This document shows, piece after piece, positions 31,611-41,089 of a DNA stretch of 64,000 nt. The position numbers and the translations under genes were made by a program. Origin of the DNA: CBDHDJ01 sp965261645 (GTDB lineage: Bacteria > Pseudomonadota > Alphaproteobacteria > SHVV01); contig CBDHDJ010000004.1 of NCBI GenBank assembly GCA_965261645.1, positions 744,001-808,000 of the forward strand, written 5' to 3'. Below the pieces are notes generated by a model. The model ran no database searches. It worked only from the letters and a program-made list of their open reading frames with translations, and was not told the origin of the DNA. How positions within the stretch are numbered: position 1 is the stretch's first letter; each line of letters begins with the position of its first letter.

Positions 31611-32033
31611 ACCGCAGGAATAGCCAATTCAGGTGTCAGTGTGCCACCAGTTCGGATGATCCCAGTTTACTAGGCTGTTCGTTCTTGGGTGCCGGGCTCT
31701 AGGCAGTAAGTGAATGGTGACAGGTCTCGCCATGCCCAAACCCTCAGACCCACAATTAGCCTGTCGTGACACCCGTCGCAGACGCCGGATCCAGGCTGGG
31801 TCTGGCGGGTTCCCTCCACTTGCGGGGGGTCTTAGCTGAAACGAAGGGCTAGCGTCCCGGTCCCCGTGGAATCGGATGGGAAACCGCGGAAATCGACAAC
31901 CTGACCGCTTGAGGCGCTTGAAGGCGCAGCTGTGCCTGGACGGAACGATCGGTTGCAAGACCGACGCCCAGACTGTCCCATCGGGCACATTCCCCCGCCG
32001 CGAGCGGAGCAAGGCAGCGTGCGAGTAGAGACG
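31611..32033. other. 420 bp without a recognisable gene
   Basis: Upstream of the kinase. Open frames on both strands are short and unconvincing. It may include rearranged flanks of the GMC oxidoreductase remnant. No repeat or RNA seen. Confidence 0.4.
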
Positions 32034-32231
32034 GCGGATCGCTGGCCGATCGGAACCTGCAGGATGGGAACGGATTCCAGCGCCGTCGCCCGTCCCGACC
32101 CTTCTGTCGCAGGCGTGCCGGGGCTTCATGTCGTCGACGGTTCGATCCTTCCGAACCTCACCACGGGTCCGGTCAACGCGGCCATCGTCGCGGTCGCCGA
32201 ACGGGCCAGTGATCTTCATTCCGCAAATTGA
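32034..32231 (+). pseudogene. GMC oxidoreductase, C-terminal fragment
   Basis: The frame reads WPIGTCRMGTDSSAV, VPGLHVVDGSILPNLTTGPV and NAAIVAVAERASDL to TGA 32231. This is the GMC_oxred_C signature of choline dehydrogenase/alcohol oxidase-type flavoproteins. All N-terminal FAD-binding sequence is absent. Confidence 0.85.
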
Positions 32232-32361
32232 TCGCGCCCCGAAGAGAACCTGAACCTAGTGCACGAGCCGACCCTGGACGCCTTTTTGCAAGGAGCCGCC
32301 AGTTCGGCTCGCCTGCCGGGGCACTGTCGAGAGCAGCGCAAAACGGTACTCGTCGAGGCGA

Positions 32362-34188
32362 TCAGGATGCCCGCGCGTGCGCCCGCGCGGCGCGCCGGCG
32401 GGCATGAGGGTCGAGCAAGCGCTTGCGAAGGCGGATCGACGCCGGCGTCACTTCGAGCAGTTCGTCGTCCGCCAGATAGGCCAGCGCAATCTCGAGCGGC
32501 ATCGGCCGCGGCGGGCTCAGGCGCACGGCATCGTCCTTGCCGGCGGCCCGGACATTGGTCAACTGCTTGCTCTTCAGAGGGTTCACGTCGAGGTCCTGCG
32601 GCCGCGTGTGCTCGCCCACGATCATGCCGCCGTAGACGGGCATCCCCGGCTCGACGAAGAGCGTCCCCCGCTGCTCCAGGTTCCAGAGCGCGTAGGCGAC
32701 TGCCCTGCCCTCGGCGCTCGAGATGATCACGCCGGCCTGCCGTCCCGGGAGCGGGCCCTTGAACGGCGCATAGCCGTGAAATATGCGATGCATGATCGCC
32801 GTGCCCCGGGTCACCGTGAGCAGCTCGCCGTTGAAGCCGATCAGGCCGCGCGACGGGCCGTGAAACAGCGCGCGGATCTTGTCCCGCCCCGAGGGCCGCA
32901 GCTCGATCAGCTCCGCGCGCCGCGCGGCGAACGCATTCACCACATCGCCGACGAAGGCTTCGTCCACATCTATCTGGATTTCTTCGATGGGCTCGAGCGG
33001 CGCGCCGCCCGCCGGGTCTTCGCGCATCAGCACCCGCGGGCGGCCGATCGACAGCTCGAAGCCCTCGCGGCGCATCGTCTCGATCAACACCGCGAGCTGC
33101 AGCTCGCCGCGGCCGGCGACCTCGAAAGCGCCGTCCTCCGCCATGTCGTTCACCTGGATCGCGACATTGCCCTCGGCTTCGCGTGCGAGGCGCGCTCCGA
33201 TCATGCGCGAGGTGAGCTGCGTTCCCTCGCGCCCCGCGAGCGGCGAGTCGTTGATCGAGAACACCATCGCGATCGTCGGCGGGTCGATCGGCTCGGCCGG
33301 GATCGGGGCGCAGCTCACGGAGGCTGCGACGGTGTCCGTCACCGAGGCGGTCTTGAGGCCGGCGAGCGTCACGATCTCGCCCGCCCCGGCACGCTCGACA
33401 GCGATTCGTTCCAGCCCGCGCGCGCGAAGCAGCTTGGTGAGGCGGGCGACTTCGACCACGGCGCCATCGGTGCCGAGCACCGTCACGGTCCGGTTCGCCT
33501 CCACCCGGCCCGAAAGCACGCGGCCGCTCACAAGCCGGCCGAGAAAGGGGTCGGCCTCGAGCAGGCTGATCAACATGCGGAACGGCGCATCCCGATCCGT
33601 CGCCGGCGCCGGGACGTGCGCGATGACGGTCTCGAAGAGCGGGGCCATGTCGGTTCCGGCGACGGCTGGGTCGCGCGAGGCCCAGCCGTCGCGCGCCGAG
33701 CTGTAGACGAGCGGGAAGTCGAGCTGCTCCTCGGTCGCTCCCAAGGCGTCGAACAGATCGAAGACCGCTTCATGCACGGTCTCGGGCCGGGTATCCGCGC
33801 GATCCATCTTGCTGATCGCCACGATCGGCCGCAGGCCGAGCCGGAGCGCCTTGTCGACGACGAACTTGGTCTGGGGCATCGGGCCCTCGGCCGCGTCCAC
33901 CAGGAGGAGCACGCCGTCGACCATGCCGAGCACCCGTTCGACCTCGCCGCCGAAGTCCGCGTGGCCGGGGGTGTCGACGATGTTGATGCGCACGCCGCGC
34001 CAGTCGATCGCCGTGCACTTGGCCAGGATCGTGATGCCACGCTCGCGTTCGAGCTCGCCGCTGTCCAGGGCGCGCTCCCGCATCGGCTGGTTCGCCCGCA
34101 CCGTGCCGCTCTGGCGCAGCAGGGCGTCGACCAGGGTCGTCTTGCCGTGATCGACATGGGCGATGATGGCGATGTTGCGCAGGTCCAT
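32362..34188 (-). CDS. typA: translational GTPase TypA/BipA
   Basis: 608 residues, normal length. GTPase motifs: AHVDHGKTTLVDALL (G1), RERGITI (G2), DTPGHADFGGEVERVL (G3), ISKMDR (G4). The later domains follow in order, including RGELQLAVLIETMRREGFEL (EF-G III/V-like) and the TypA-specific C-terminal domain (GMIVGEHTRPQDLDVNPLK). AGGAG lies 12 bases upstream of the ATG. A ribosome-binding GTPase used in subunit assembly and stress or low-temperature growth. It is one of the few intact chromosomal housekeeping genes here. Confidence 0.97.
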   Translation of the reverse strand: MDLRNIAIIAHVDHGKTTLVDALLRQSGTVRANQPMRERALDSGELERERGITILAKCTAIDWRGVRINIVDTPGHADFGGEVERVLGMVDGVLLLVDAAEGPMPQTKFVVDKALRLGLRPIVAISKMDRADTRPETVHEAVFDLFDALGATEEQLDFPLVYSSARDGWASRDPAVAGTDMAPLFETVIAHVPAPATDRDAPFRMLISLLEADPFLGRLVSGRVLSGRVEANRTVTVLGTDGAVVEVARLTKLLRARGLERIAVERAGAGEIVTLAGLKTASVTDTVAASVSCAPIPAEPIDPPTIAMVFSINDSPLAGREGTQLTSRMIGARLAREAEGNVAIQVNDMAEDGAFEVAGRGELQLAVLIETMRREGFELSIGRPRVLMREDPAGGAPLEPIEEIQIDVDEAFVGDVVNAFAARRAELIELRPSGRDKIRALFHGPSRGLIGFNGELLTVTRGTAIMHRIFHGYAPFKGPLPGRQAGVIISSAEGRAVAYALWNLEQRGTLFVEPGMPVYGGMIVGEHTRPQDLDVNPLKSKQLTNVRAAGKDDAVRLSPPRPMPLEIALAYLADDELLEVTPASIRLRKRLLDPHARRRAARAHARAS

Positions 34189-34414
34189 GGTTGCGCGGCA
34201 CTCCTACTGAAAGCGGTGGGTAGGACGGATGCGTGACCCGTCGGGCAGTCGCGCCGCGTGGCGGGCGACCCGTTGAGCGACAGACTGTTGCCGCTGCCGT
34301 GGCGCGGGCTGAGCGGCGGTCGTTCGGCGCGGTGGGGGCAATCGGTGGAGAAGCGTCCTCCTAGATCGGGGAGTCGGTTATCATCGGCCGTCGGTGGATA
34401 CGCGGGAGGCCGGC

Positions 34415-34836
34415 ATGAGGTTACCACTAGGCTTCGTGCTGGCGGGTGCGATCTGTCTGCTTTCCGGCGTATCGGCGGCACAGGTGGTTGGCACGATCGT
34501 CGCGGAATCCAATCGCGACTTCTCGCGTCCTCACGATGTGGTGCTGTTGCCGGACGGCGCATTTCTCTACGTCGCCGACGTCGGTAGCGACAGCATCAAG
34601 GTACTGGATGCGACCACGTTGGTCACGCTCGGTGCGTTCGGTGCGGATCGACTGTCCGGCCCGCACGACATGGCGTTCGACCGGCAGGGGCCCTGCTGGT
34701 CGCCGACACCCACAATCATCGCATTGCGATCTACGACGTGGATGGCGCCTCGGGCGTCTTCGTTGGTGAGGTCAGCGGTGCTTTGGCAAGCCCGAGGGCG
34801 TCGATGTCGCCGCCGACGGCACGATCTACGTGACCA
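34415..34836 (+). pseudogene. NHL/beta-propeller secreted protein, frameshifted
   Basis: From ATG 34415 a signal peptide (MRLPLGFVLAGAICLLSGVS) precedes propeller repeats: RPHDVVLLPDGAFLYVADVG, then GPHDMAFDRQG. The frame breaks at about 34690, continues as LLVADTHNHRIAIYDVDG, and breaks again at about 34790 before EGVDVAADGTIYVTS. It then runs directly into an integrase fragment, so the 3' end is lost. Confidence 0.8.
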
Positions 34837-35011
34837 GTTCGCTTCCCGCGCGTTGGCGCTCGGCGAGGGCTTGCCCATGATCGGCAAATTGCTGGGACAC
34901 ACGCAGGTCCAGACAACCGCCCGTTACGCCCATCTTGCCCGCGACACCGTCAAGGCTTCTGCCGCGCGCATCGGAGACAGCATCGACCGAGACCTCGACG
35001 CAGCGGAATAG
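34837..35011 (+). pseudogene. tyrosine recombinase, C-terminal fragment
   Basis: The frame reads FASRALALGEGLPMIGKLLG, HTQVQTTARYAHLARD and ends at TAG 35011. It is nearly the same as the end of the integrase at 20610, including the catalytic Tyr, but fused to propeller sequence. Confidence 0.88.
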
Positions 35012-35045
35012 CACAGCATCCGAGACCCTCAGATCGGAATGGCCT

Positions 35046-35336
35046 TTATCCGCCGGTCCGAAGATCCAAAAACCCCGCCGGTGTCAAAATCGGAATATCG
35101 TTAAACGGAGACATCTCCAGGAGGTCCCGATCGCCCGTAACCAGATAATCCGCCTCTCCCATCAGCGCCGTCTCGAGCAGCTTGTCATCATCCGGATCGC
35201 GACATCCGAGCTTCGCGCTAGTGATCGAAACCCATTCCGAGACCGCTTCGAGTTGAGCCAGATAGACCGCTCTGACTTCCCGGCCAACGTATCGGTCGAA
35301 CTTCGGTGCCGGCCGACACATAGTCTCAATAGACAC
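35046..35336 (-). pseudogene. PIN-domain toxin, N-terminus lost
   Basis: 96 residues. The later PIN acids are present (CRDPDDDKLLETALMGEADY, LVTGDRDLLEM) and the usual end (IPILTPAGFLDL). The first strand with the initial catalytic Asp (VLDTN-like) is missing, because homology ends at about 35320. Probably inactive. It lies beside the integrase fragment, as the intact PIN gene lies beside the intact integrase. Confidence 0.82.
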
Positions 35337-35598
35337 TGCCGGCCGGGCTGACGCGACGGCGGGCTCCCTGGCAGGCTGCAGAACAACCTCTGGCGTTGCG
35401 GGCGGTGACCGAGACTCGTTTCGTAGACGTTGTGCTCGGCCTCGGTGCGCTCGCTACCCCGGGGTTCTGAAGGTGCCCCAGAGCCCGAGAACGGTAGTAC
35501 GCTCGGCAAGAGCGCTCCTTTTCAGGAAAGCCATCATCGCTACATGACTCAACGGCTTGCGCTGCCCCATCCGGGAAGGAAAGATCAATCCAGAGCCG
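35337..35598. other. junction region without a recognisable gene
   Basis: No protein or RNA similarity recognised between the PIN fragment and the IS256 fragment. Confidence 0.4.
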
Positions 35599-35764
35599 AT
35601 GAATACTTTCGCCGCCAAGTACGACGCCAAATACCCCCAAGCCGTCGCCTGCTTGACAAAGGACCGCGACGCCTTGCTGGCCTTCTACGACTTCCCGGCC
35701 GAGCACTGGCGGCATATCAGGACGACCAATCCAATCGAAAGCGTCTTCGCTACCGTCCGCCATC
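35599..35764 (+). pseudogene. IS256 transposase internal fragment (type B)
   Basis: About 166 bases, identical by eye to 56666-56830 of the complete IS256 at 55658: MNTFAAKYDAKYPQAVAC, ALLAFYDFPAEHWRHIRTTN. Cut on the right by the IS256 type A left end. Confidence 0.9.
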
Positions 35765-35811
35765 GGGTCGTGTCCCAGGACGTGGTGTAGGAGTTGTTGG
35801 AGCCTCTGTTA

Positions 35812-35879
35812 GCTGTGGGTAGGCGGCTTGCCGTAGCGACCGCCGAGAGTCTGGCGTAGGCAAGCCGGCTATCCACAGC
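35812..35879 (+). repeat. IS256 type A leader hairpin with DnaA-box-like ends
   Basis: GCTGTGGGTAGGCGGCTTGCC pairs with GGCAAGCCGGCTATCCACAGC (arms given in part) around the loop GACCGCCGAGAGTCTG. CTATCCACA at the outer end is one base from the DnaA box TTATCCACA. The homologous hairpin at 41688-41755 has different arm sequence but the same pairing. Confidence 0.8.
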
Positions 35880-35947
35880 GGAGGCCATCGCGGTTCCGGT
35901 TTAGGGTTGGGCTAGTGCAAACCAACCTGACCCGAAGGAGAACCACG

Positions 35948-37144
35948 ATGACCCAGGACATGATGACCCTGCGCGCGCTTTTGGAGAAGAGCTCCGATGC
36001 CGATCTGCTTCGCGAGATGATCGGCTTCACGGCCGAGCGGCTGATGGCACTGGAGGTTGAGGGCCTGACCGGCGCCGGGCACGGCGAGCGCTCGGCGGAT
36101 CGTATCACCCATCGCAACGGCTACCGCGACCGGTCCTGGGAGACGCGGGCCGGCACGGTGGAGCTGAAGATCCCGAAGCTGAGGAAGGGAAGCTACTTCC
36201 CGGGCTTCCTGGAGCCGCGGCGGATGGCCGAGAAGGCGCTGGCTGCGGTGATCCAGGAGGCCTACATCCAGGGGGTGTCGACCCGCTCGGTCGACGATCT
36301 GGTTCAGGCGATGGGGATGTCGGGCGCCTCCAAGAGCCAGGTCTCCAGGCTGTGCGGCGAGATCGACGATAAGGTCAACGGCTTCCTCGATCGACCGCTG
36401 GAGGGCGACTGGCCCTATCTGTGGCTCGACGCCACCTACGTGAAGGTGCGCCAGACCGGACGCATCGTCTCGGTCGCGGTGACCGTGGCTGTGGCCGTCA
36501 AGGACCAAGGCCGCCGCGAGGTCCTGGGCGTGGCGATCGGCGCGTCGGAGGCCGAGACCTTCTGGACCGAGTTCCTGCGCTCGCTGGCCCGGCGCGGGCT
36601 GCGCGGCGTGAAGCTGGTGATCTCCGACGACCACAAGGGCCTGAAGGCCGCCGCGAGCCGGATCCTCGGCGCCACATGGCAGCGCTGCCGCGTGCACTTC
36701 GCCCGCAACCTGCTGGCCCATGCCGGCCGCCAGGGCCGGCGCGTCGTCTCCGCCTTCGTCGCCACCGCCTTCGCCCAGGAGGACGCCGACAGCGCGAAGG
36801 CCCAGTGGCGTCAGGTCGCCTACCAGCTCAGGCCCAAGGTGCCCAAGCTGGCAGTTCTCATGGACGAAGCCGAGCACGACGTCCTCGCCTACATGACTTT
36901 CCCCAAGGAGCACCGCCAGAAATTGCACTCCACAAACCCGATCGAACGGCTCCATGCCGAGGTCAAGCGCCGCACCAACGTCGTCGGTATCTTTCCCAAC
37001 GAAGCCGCCATCACACGGCTCGTCGGCGCTATCCTTCTCGAGCAGAACGATGAGTGGGCCGTCTCAAGGAGATACATGACGCTGGAATCAATCGCTCCGC
37101 TGAGCGATGGTGTCCCCATCACGCTGCCCACCGTGGCAGCCTGA
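35948..37144 (+). CDS. IS256 family transposase (type A)
   Basis: 398 residues from ATG 35948 (AAGGAG 8 bases upstream; an in-frame upstream ATG at 35915 lacks a site). Motifs: THRNGYRDRSWETRAGTVEL at the N-terminus, LWLDATYVKVR (D), VISDDHKGLKAA (D), CRVHFARNLL (C/H) and HSTNPIERLHAEVKRRTNVV (E). Complete protein, but the element has lost its right end. Confidence 0.93.
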   Translation: MTQDMMTLRALLEKSSDADLLREMIGFTAERLMALEVEGLTGAGHGERSADRITHRNGYRDRSWETRAGTVELKIPKLRKGSYFPGFLEPRRMAEKALAAVIQEAYIQGVSTRSVDDLVQAMGMSGASKSQVSRLCGEIDDKVNGFLDRPLEGDWPYLWLDATYVKVRQTGRIVSVAVTVAVAVKDQGRREVLGVAIGASEAETFWTEFLRSLARRGLRGVKLVISDDHKGLKAAASRILGATWQRCRVHFARNLLAHAGRQGRRVVSAFVATAFAQEDADSAKAQWRQVAYQLRPKVPKLAVLMDEAEHDVLAYMTFPKEHRQKLHSTNPIERLHAEVKRRTNVVGIFPNEAAITRLVGAILLEQNDEWAVSRRYMTLESIAPLSDGVPITLPTVAA

Positions 37145-37193
37145 ACGTCCCGGCCCTACCCGCCGGGAGCCGCGTAGAGCGCAACGCTCTTAA

Positions 37194-38637
37194 CAGCCCG
37201 TTGATTAAGTGGCTTTTTCCGGCTCTCACTCCCAGATGAGGAATGCGGCGGCGAAAGCCGTCTGGCCGCTTTGCGAGCCCCCCCGTGCCACCAGCATGGC
37301 CCCGGTGGGCGTGAGCAGAACGAAAATACCGCCATATCCGCCCGCCACGGCCTCCCGCGGGGTGCCGGCGCCGATGAGCTGGCGCATCAGTAACGATAGA
37401 TTGTGGCCGGCGACGTGGAGCAGGTATCGCTTGTGCACATTCTCTCGCCCGCGCAGCCAGGTTCGTCGCATGCCGCCACGATCGAGGTTGTGGGCAAAGC
37501 AGCGCTCGACGATCTCGGCGCGCAGCTTGAAGGCCTCGCGGGCGACCCCGGACTTGAGCCGCGCACGGTTATTGGTGACCGCGCGCCGCGCCGCCTCATC
37601 ACCGTGCCAGCGCGAAAAGCCGGTCTGCTTGGGCGCCGCGATCCGGGTCTTCCAGGGACTGTCGTTCAGAGCCCTCAAGACCGCCCGTGAGTGATAACCT
37701 TTGTCGGCGACGCATTCGGCCGGGTCCTCCGATGTCGGTGCCGCATCCACCGCCTCGAGGTTTGCCTCGGCCTTCGCCAGGGTCTTGGAAAGCGTCGTGG
37801 TGTCGCCCTCATCGGCCGGGTGCAGCTCGGCCGCCACCACCGCGCCGGTGTCCAGATCCACCGCGTGCTCGGGCTTGTAGGCCAGATGCGTCGTGCCGTC
37901 CTTCATCTTGGCGATCTTGGCCTCGGGGTCGCTCTTCGAAACCCAATCCGTGTTGGAAAGCTTCTTGCCCTTGCGCTTCCGGTCCAGACGCGCCAGGTCC
38001 TCGGCCGTGGGTGTCTCGACCCCGCTTTCCCGGGCCAGGCGCTCCAGCATCTCCCGGTAGCCTTCGCCGTTGTCACGCCGCACGATGTTCCGCAGCGCCG
38101 CGTTGGCCTCCATGGTCGAGGCATCGACGCCGATGCGCTCGCCCTTGATCAGCCCCGCCTCGGCGATCAGCACCAGAACCCAGTCGAAGACCGCCGCGTG
38201 GACTTCATGGGGCAGGCGCGTGCGGCTCCGTGACAGCCAGGAATGGTCCGGTACCCGATCACGGCTCCCCAGTCGCAGGAACGCCCGCAGCGAAAGCGAG
38301 TCCGAGCAGCGCCACTCCAGACCGCGCTCGCTGTCGATGCCCTCAAAGTAGCCCACCAGGTGCATCCGGAAATAGCGCCCGGGCGGCACCGAGGGCGCGC
38401 CCATCCGGACCGCGTAATAAGGCCGGCAGCTCGCCTCGGCAAAGGCGTCGAAGCCGCCCTCGATCAGCACCGACTGCAAGCGGTCATAAAACACATGACC
38501 CGGAGAGCGCGGCATCTCCGACCAGCTCACCATCAGGTCCCCCTGACCATCCTTCTGCCGTCCCATCGCCATCGGTAAATCCCCCTGCAAATCAGGGAAC
38601 CAGAGAATCAGACGGCGCCGGCTTAATCAACGGGCTG
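37194..38637 (-). mobile_element. IS1182-like element, copy 1
   Basis: 1,444 bp with ends CAGCCCGTTGATTAAG and its complement. The flanking 4-mers are TTAA (left) and CTAA (right). One of four nearly identical copies here (others at 50171, 53834 and 61322). Confidence 0.9.
37226..38572 (-). CDS. IS1182-like transposase, copy 1
   Basis: 448 residues starting MAMGRQKDGQGDLMV at 38572 (GGGGG upstream; an in-frame ATG at 38590 is possible). An N-terminal DUF772-type domain (YFRMHLVGYFEGIDSERGLE, SLSLRAFLRLG, VPDHSWLSRSR) precedes the DDE_Tnp_1 core: IGVDASTMEANAALR (D), VADKGYHSR (D), and the C-terminal AEIVERCFAHNLDRGGMRR (E). The G7 run near the 3' end keeps the frame to the end FLIWE. Likely active. 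Confidence 0.92.
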   Translation of the reverse strand: MAMGRQKDGQGDLMVSWSEMPRSPGHVFYDRLQSVLIEGGFDAFAEASCRPYYAVRMGAPSVPPGRYFRMHLVGYFEGIDSERGLEWRCSDSLSLRAFLRLGSRDRVPDHSWLSRSRTRLPHEVHAAVFDWVLVLIAEAGLIKGERIGVDASTMEANAALRNIVRRDNGEGYREMLERLARESGVETPTAEDLARLDRKRKGKKLSNTDWVSKSDPEAKIAKMKDGTTHLAYKPEHAVDLDTGAVVAAELHPADEGDTTTLSKTLAKAEANLEAVDAAPTSEDPAECVADKGYHSRAVLRALNDSPWKTRIAAPKQTGFSRWHGDEAARRAVTNNRARLKSGVAREAFKLRAEIVERCFAHNLDRGGMRRTWLRGRENVHKRYLLHVAGHNLSLLMRQLIGAGTPREAVAGGYGGIFVLLTPTGAMLVARGGSQSGQTAFAAAFLIWE

Positions 38638-38649
38638 CTAACGCTTCTA

Positions 38650-38895
38650 CAGGCCCACATTTGTACGCAGCGTCGTCGTCCAGCCGGGCCTGGTCTGGTC
38701 GAGATCGTCCCTCTCGACGACACCCTTCTGGTAGAGGCGCGCACCAAGCCCACCGACATCGCCTTCCTGCACCCCGGGCAATAGGCCAAGGTCAAGATCA
38801 CGGCCTATGATGTCGCAACCTTCGGCACATTCGAGGCCCAGCTCGAGCACATCAGCGCCTTGTCCATCACCGATGACCGGGGCGAGGACGACCAC
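38650..38895 (+). pseudogene. HlyD-type membrane fusion protein fragment
   Basis: In pieces the frame reads VVQPG, then (shifted) VEIVPLDDTLLVEARTKPTD, IAFLHPGQ-stop, AKVKITAYDVATFGTFEAQL, EHISALSITDDRGEDD. This is the C-terminal beta-barrel region of type I secretion HlyD adaptors. One frameshift and one in-frame TAG are present; the N-terminus is missing behind IS1182 copy 1. Confidence 0.85.
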
Positions 38896-39540
38896 TCACC
38901 GCAGACGGCGGAGCAGGAGCCTTGCTTGATACGTGCAACCCTGCGTGGCCATCCACGCGATTTGGTGGGCCTCGGTCGAAAACTGGCTCGGCACAATGTG
39001 AACGCTAAGTTCGCGGGCAATCAGGACACCCTTGAACTTCAGCCGGTAACGGGCGCCGTCTTCGAGAGGCACGCTACGTGGCCAATCGATGTGGGCGGCG
39101 CCTTGTGCCCATTCGAGAGCCGCGCTTGGGCCGCCTCAATTGGGCGCGATCGTGAGGGTGGTCGCCCCGTTTTCATCGCGGCGCCACAAAGTGGCCGGCT
39201 CCCCCGCCCGAACACAAACATGGCCACGTGGCTCGTATCGATGAGCCAGGGCGACGCGGGTTGGTCATCCGCGCCCGGACTTCTGATGACGCCGGTCGCG
39301 GTGGATGATTTCTCTTGCGGGCCGGTCATCAAACCTGCGATCGCAGTCAGTAGGCTGCGATCGCCTTCACGTTGTTGGGCGGGCGCCGGAACACCGTCAT
39401 AGGGCCCCACCAATTTGATCACGGCGCCGTCCTCGGCCATCAGAGTGAGACCACTCCCCTGAGGGAGGTGGATTGGCTCGTCCGAGGCAATGAGCGCTCC
39501 CTCATTCAGGCCCGGGAGCTCGGAGGACAACACGAGCAAC
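38896..39540 (-). pseudogene. secreted beta-domain protein, FecR-like, decayed
   Basis: Across frames the minus strand reads LLVLSSELPGLNEGALI, IHLPQGSGLTLMAEDGAVIK, LVGPYDGVPAP, CVRAGEPATLWRRDENGATT, DWPRSVPLEDGARYRLKFKG, then HQIAWMATQGCTYQARLLLR to TGA 38896. Small envelope proteins of this form occur in Rhodospirillales. I infer a FecR-like/beta-rich fold from the VTLV..G..V.L.GP pattern. At least two frameshifts and a stop. The signal peptide was removed by the IS3 end at 39541. Confidence 0.65.
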
Positions 39541-40594
39541 TGTCCGTCATCAAAACAAATGGGACTGTTGAGCGTGTTTCATAGGGAGGATCTGGCTCAT
39601 CTTTGTTTGATGTTAAGCCGCTTGGCTTTGATGGTTCAAGCGGCGGTTTTGGGTGGTCAGTTTTTTGATCTTTTTTTCTCTTTTCGATGATGGCGGTGTG
39701 GCGTCCAAAGTAGGCGTCGGCTGGAGTTACGTTGCCGATGCTCTCGTGGTAGCGTTGGTTGTTGTAGTGATCGACGAAGGCGCTGATCTGGTTTTCGAGA
39801 TCGCCGGGTAGATAATAATTTTCAAGCAGGATCCGGTTCTTCAGCGTTTGATGCCAGCGCTCGATCTTGCCCTGGGTTTGCGGGTGATACGGTGCGCCCC
39901 GAACGTGATCCATACCGTGGTCCTCGAGCCATTCAGCCAGATCGCCGGAGATATAGGACGAGCCGTTGTCGCTGAGCAGCTTCGGCTTGTGGACGACATT
40001 GGCGCGATTGCAGCCTGAGGCTTCTAGCGCCAACTTCAGTGTTGCCGTCACATCGTCCGCCGTCATGTTGGTGCAGAGCTTCCAAGCAATGATGTAGCGG
40101 GAATAGTCGTCCAGGATGGTCGACAGGTAAAACCAGCCCCAGCCGATGACCTTGAGATAGGTGAAGTCGGTCTGCCACAGCTGGTTCGGCGCCGTGGTCT
40201 TGTCGCGGAACTCATCGGCTGCCTTGATGACCACGAAAGCGGGGCTGGTGATCAGGTCGTGGGCCTTGAGAAGCCGGTAAACCGAGGCTTCCGAGACAAA
40301 GTAGCCCCTGGTGTCCGTAAACCTGACGGCCAGTTCCCGGGGCGACAGTTGCGTCTCCTCCAGGGCAAGATCGATGATCTGCCCCCGGACATCATCCGGG
40401 ATCCGGTTCCACACCCGGCCTGGGCTGCTGTTGCGATCCTCAAGACCGGCGTCGCCAAAGGCCAGAAAGCGATCGTACCAGCGATAAAAGGTGGTCTTCG
40501 GAATGCCCAGCTTGTCCAAAGTGGACCCGACGCCCAGGTGGGACTGCTCGACCAGGCGGATGATCTCCAGCTTCTCGGATGCGGGATACCTCAT
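39506..40594 (-). CDS. IS3-type OrfB transposase (fourth type)
   Basis: 362 residues as read; the last ~11 residues (39506-39540) are encoded outside the element. It has two helix-turn-helix segments (GVGSTLDKLGIPKTTFYRWY, VSEASVYRLLKAHDL) and the rve core: LWQTDFTYLKVIGWGWFYLS (D), LLSDNGSSYIS (D) and HPQTQGKIERWHQTLKNRIL (E). Complete. Confidence 0.9.
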   Translation of the reverse strand: MRYPASEKLEIIRLVEQSHLGVGSTLDKLGIPKTTFYRWYDRFLAFGDAGLEDRNSSPGRVWNRIPDDVRGQIIDLALEETQLSPRELAVRFTDTRGYFVSEASVYRLLKAHDLITSPAFVVIKAADEFRDKTTAPNQLWQTDFTYLKVIGWGWFYLSTILDDYSRYIIAWKLCTNMTADDVTATLKLALEASGCNRANVVHKPKLLSDNGSSYISGDLAEWLEDHGMDHVRGAPYHPQTQGKIERWHQTLKNRILLENYYLPGDLENQISAFVDHYNNQRYHESIGNVTPADAYFGRHTAIIEKRKKDQKTDHPKPPLEPSKPSGLTSNKDEPDPPYETRSTVPFVLMTDSCSCCPPSSRA

Positions 40595-41052
40595 TCCTCG
40601 TCTCCCCCATGCCCGATCATGTTTTTTTTGAGAAGCCGGTTCTCCAGCGAAAGTTCGGCGACCAACTCCTTCAAGTCGCGCATCTCCTGGCGCAGGCCTT
40701 TAACCTCGCCCGAGGTCGCTTGGCGCCCGGTGTCGCCGGCGAGCCGCTTCTTGCCCGCTTCCAAAAACTCTTTCGACCAGCTGTAATACAGACCCTCGGC
40801 GATGCCCTCGCGGCGGCACAAGGCGGCGATGCTCTCCTCGCCGCGCAGGCCCGACACCACGATCCGGGTCTTCTCCTCAGCCGTATACTGCTTGCGTGTC
40901 TTGCGGCGAATATCCCGAACCGTTCCATCCGCCGGGTCGTTCTTGCTCATTGATTTCTGTCTCATCTTCGTTCCCTTCGGTCACTACGATGAGCCAGAAA
41001 TCCTCCATCATGCAATTACCTCAATTTGTCCCAAAGGCGCTGACGGCAGACA
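39541..41052 (-). mobile_element. IS3-type element (fourth type), full length
   Basis: 1,512 bp. The outer ends TGTCCGTCATC (39541) and, complemented, TGTCTGCCGTCAGCGCC (41052) share TGGGAC and TTGAG further in. It carries orfA and orfB on the minus strand. A deletion derivative lies at 41801-42176. Confidence 0.78.
40591..40950 (-). CDS. IS3-type OrfA (fourth type)
   Basis: About 119 residues from MSKNDPADGTVRDIRRKTRK, with HTH (GEESIAALCRREGIAEGLYY) and a zipper (MRDLKELVAELSLENRLLKK). It ends in a 4-base overlap with the orfB start. Confidence 0.88.
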   Translation of the reverse strand: MSKNDPADGTVRDIRRKTRKQYTAEEKTRIVVSGLRGEESIAALCRREGIAEGLYYSWSKEFLEAGKKRLAGDTGRQATSGEVKGLRQEMRDLKELVAELSLENRLLKKNMIGHGGDEE

Positions 41053-41089
41053 GGCCCAAAACACAAGATTCCGGATACTCCCCGTCACC

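Larger units (their letters stand above)
35765..37189 (+). mobile_element. IS256 element (type A), right end lost
   Basis: The left end GGGTCGTGTCCCAGGACGTG is followed by a long hairpin and the transposase. The right end is not found: IS1182 copy 1 begins about 45 bases after the stop. A relative lies inverted at 41053-41800. Confidence 0.8.

Noticed and set aside
32377..34236. A 619-codon plus-strand open frame opposite typA
   Set aside because: It is a shadow of typA; composition is Arg/His/Asp-rich and no family is recognisable, whereas typA has all GTPase motifs.
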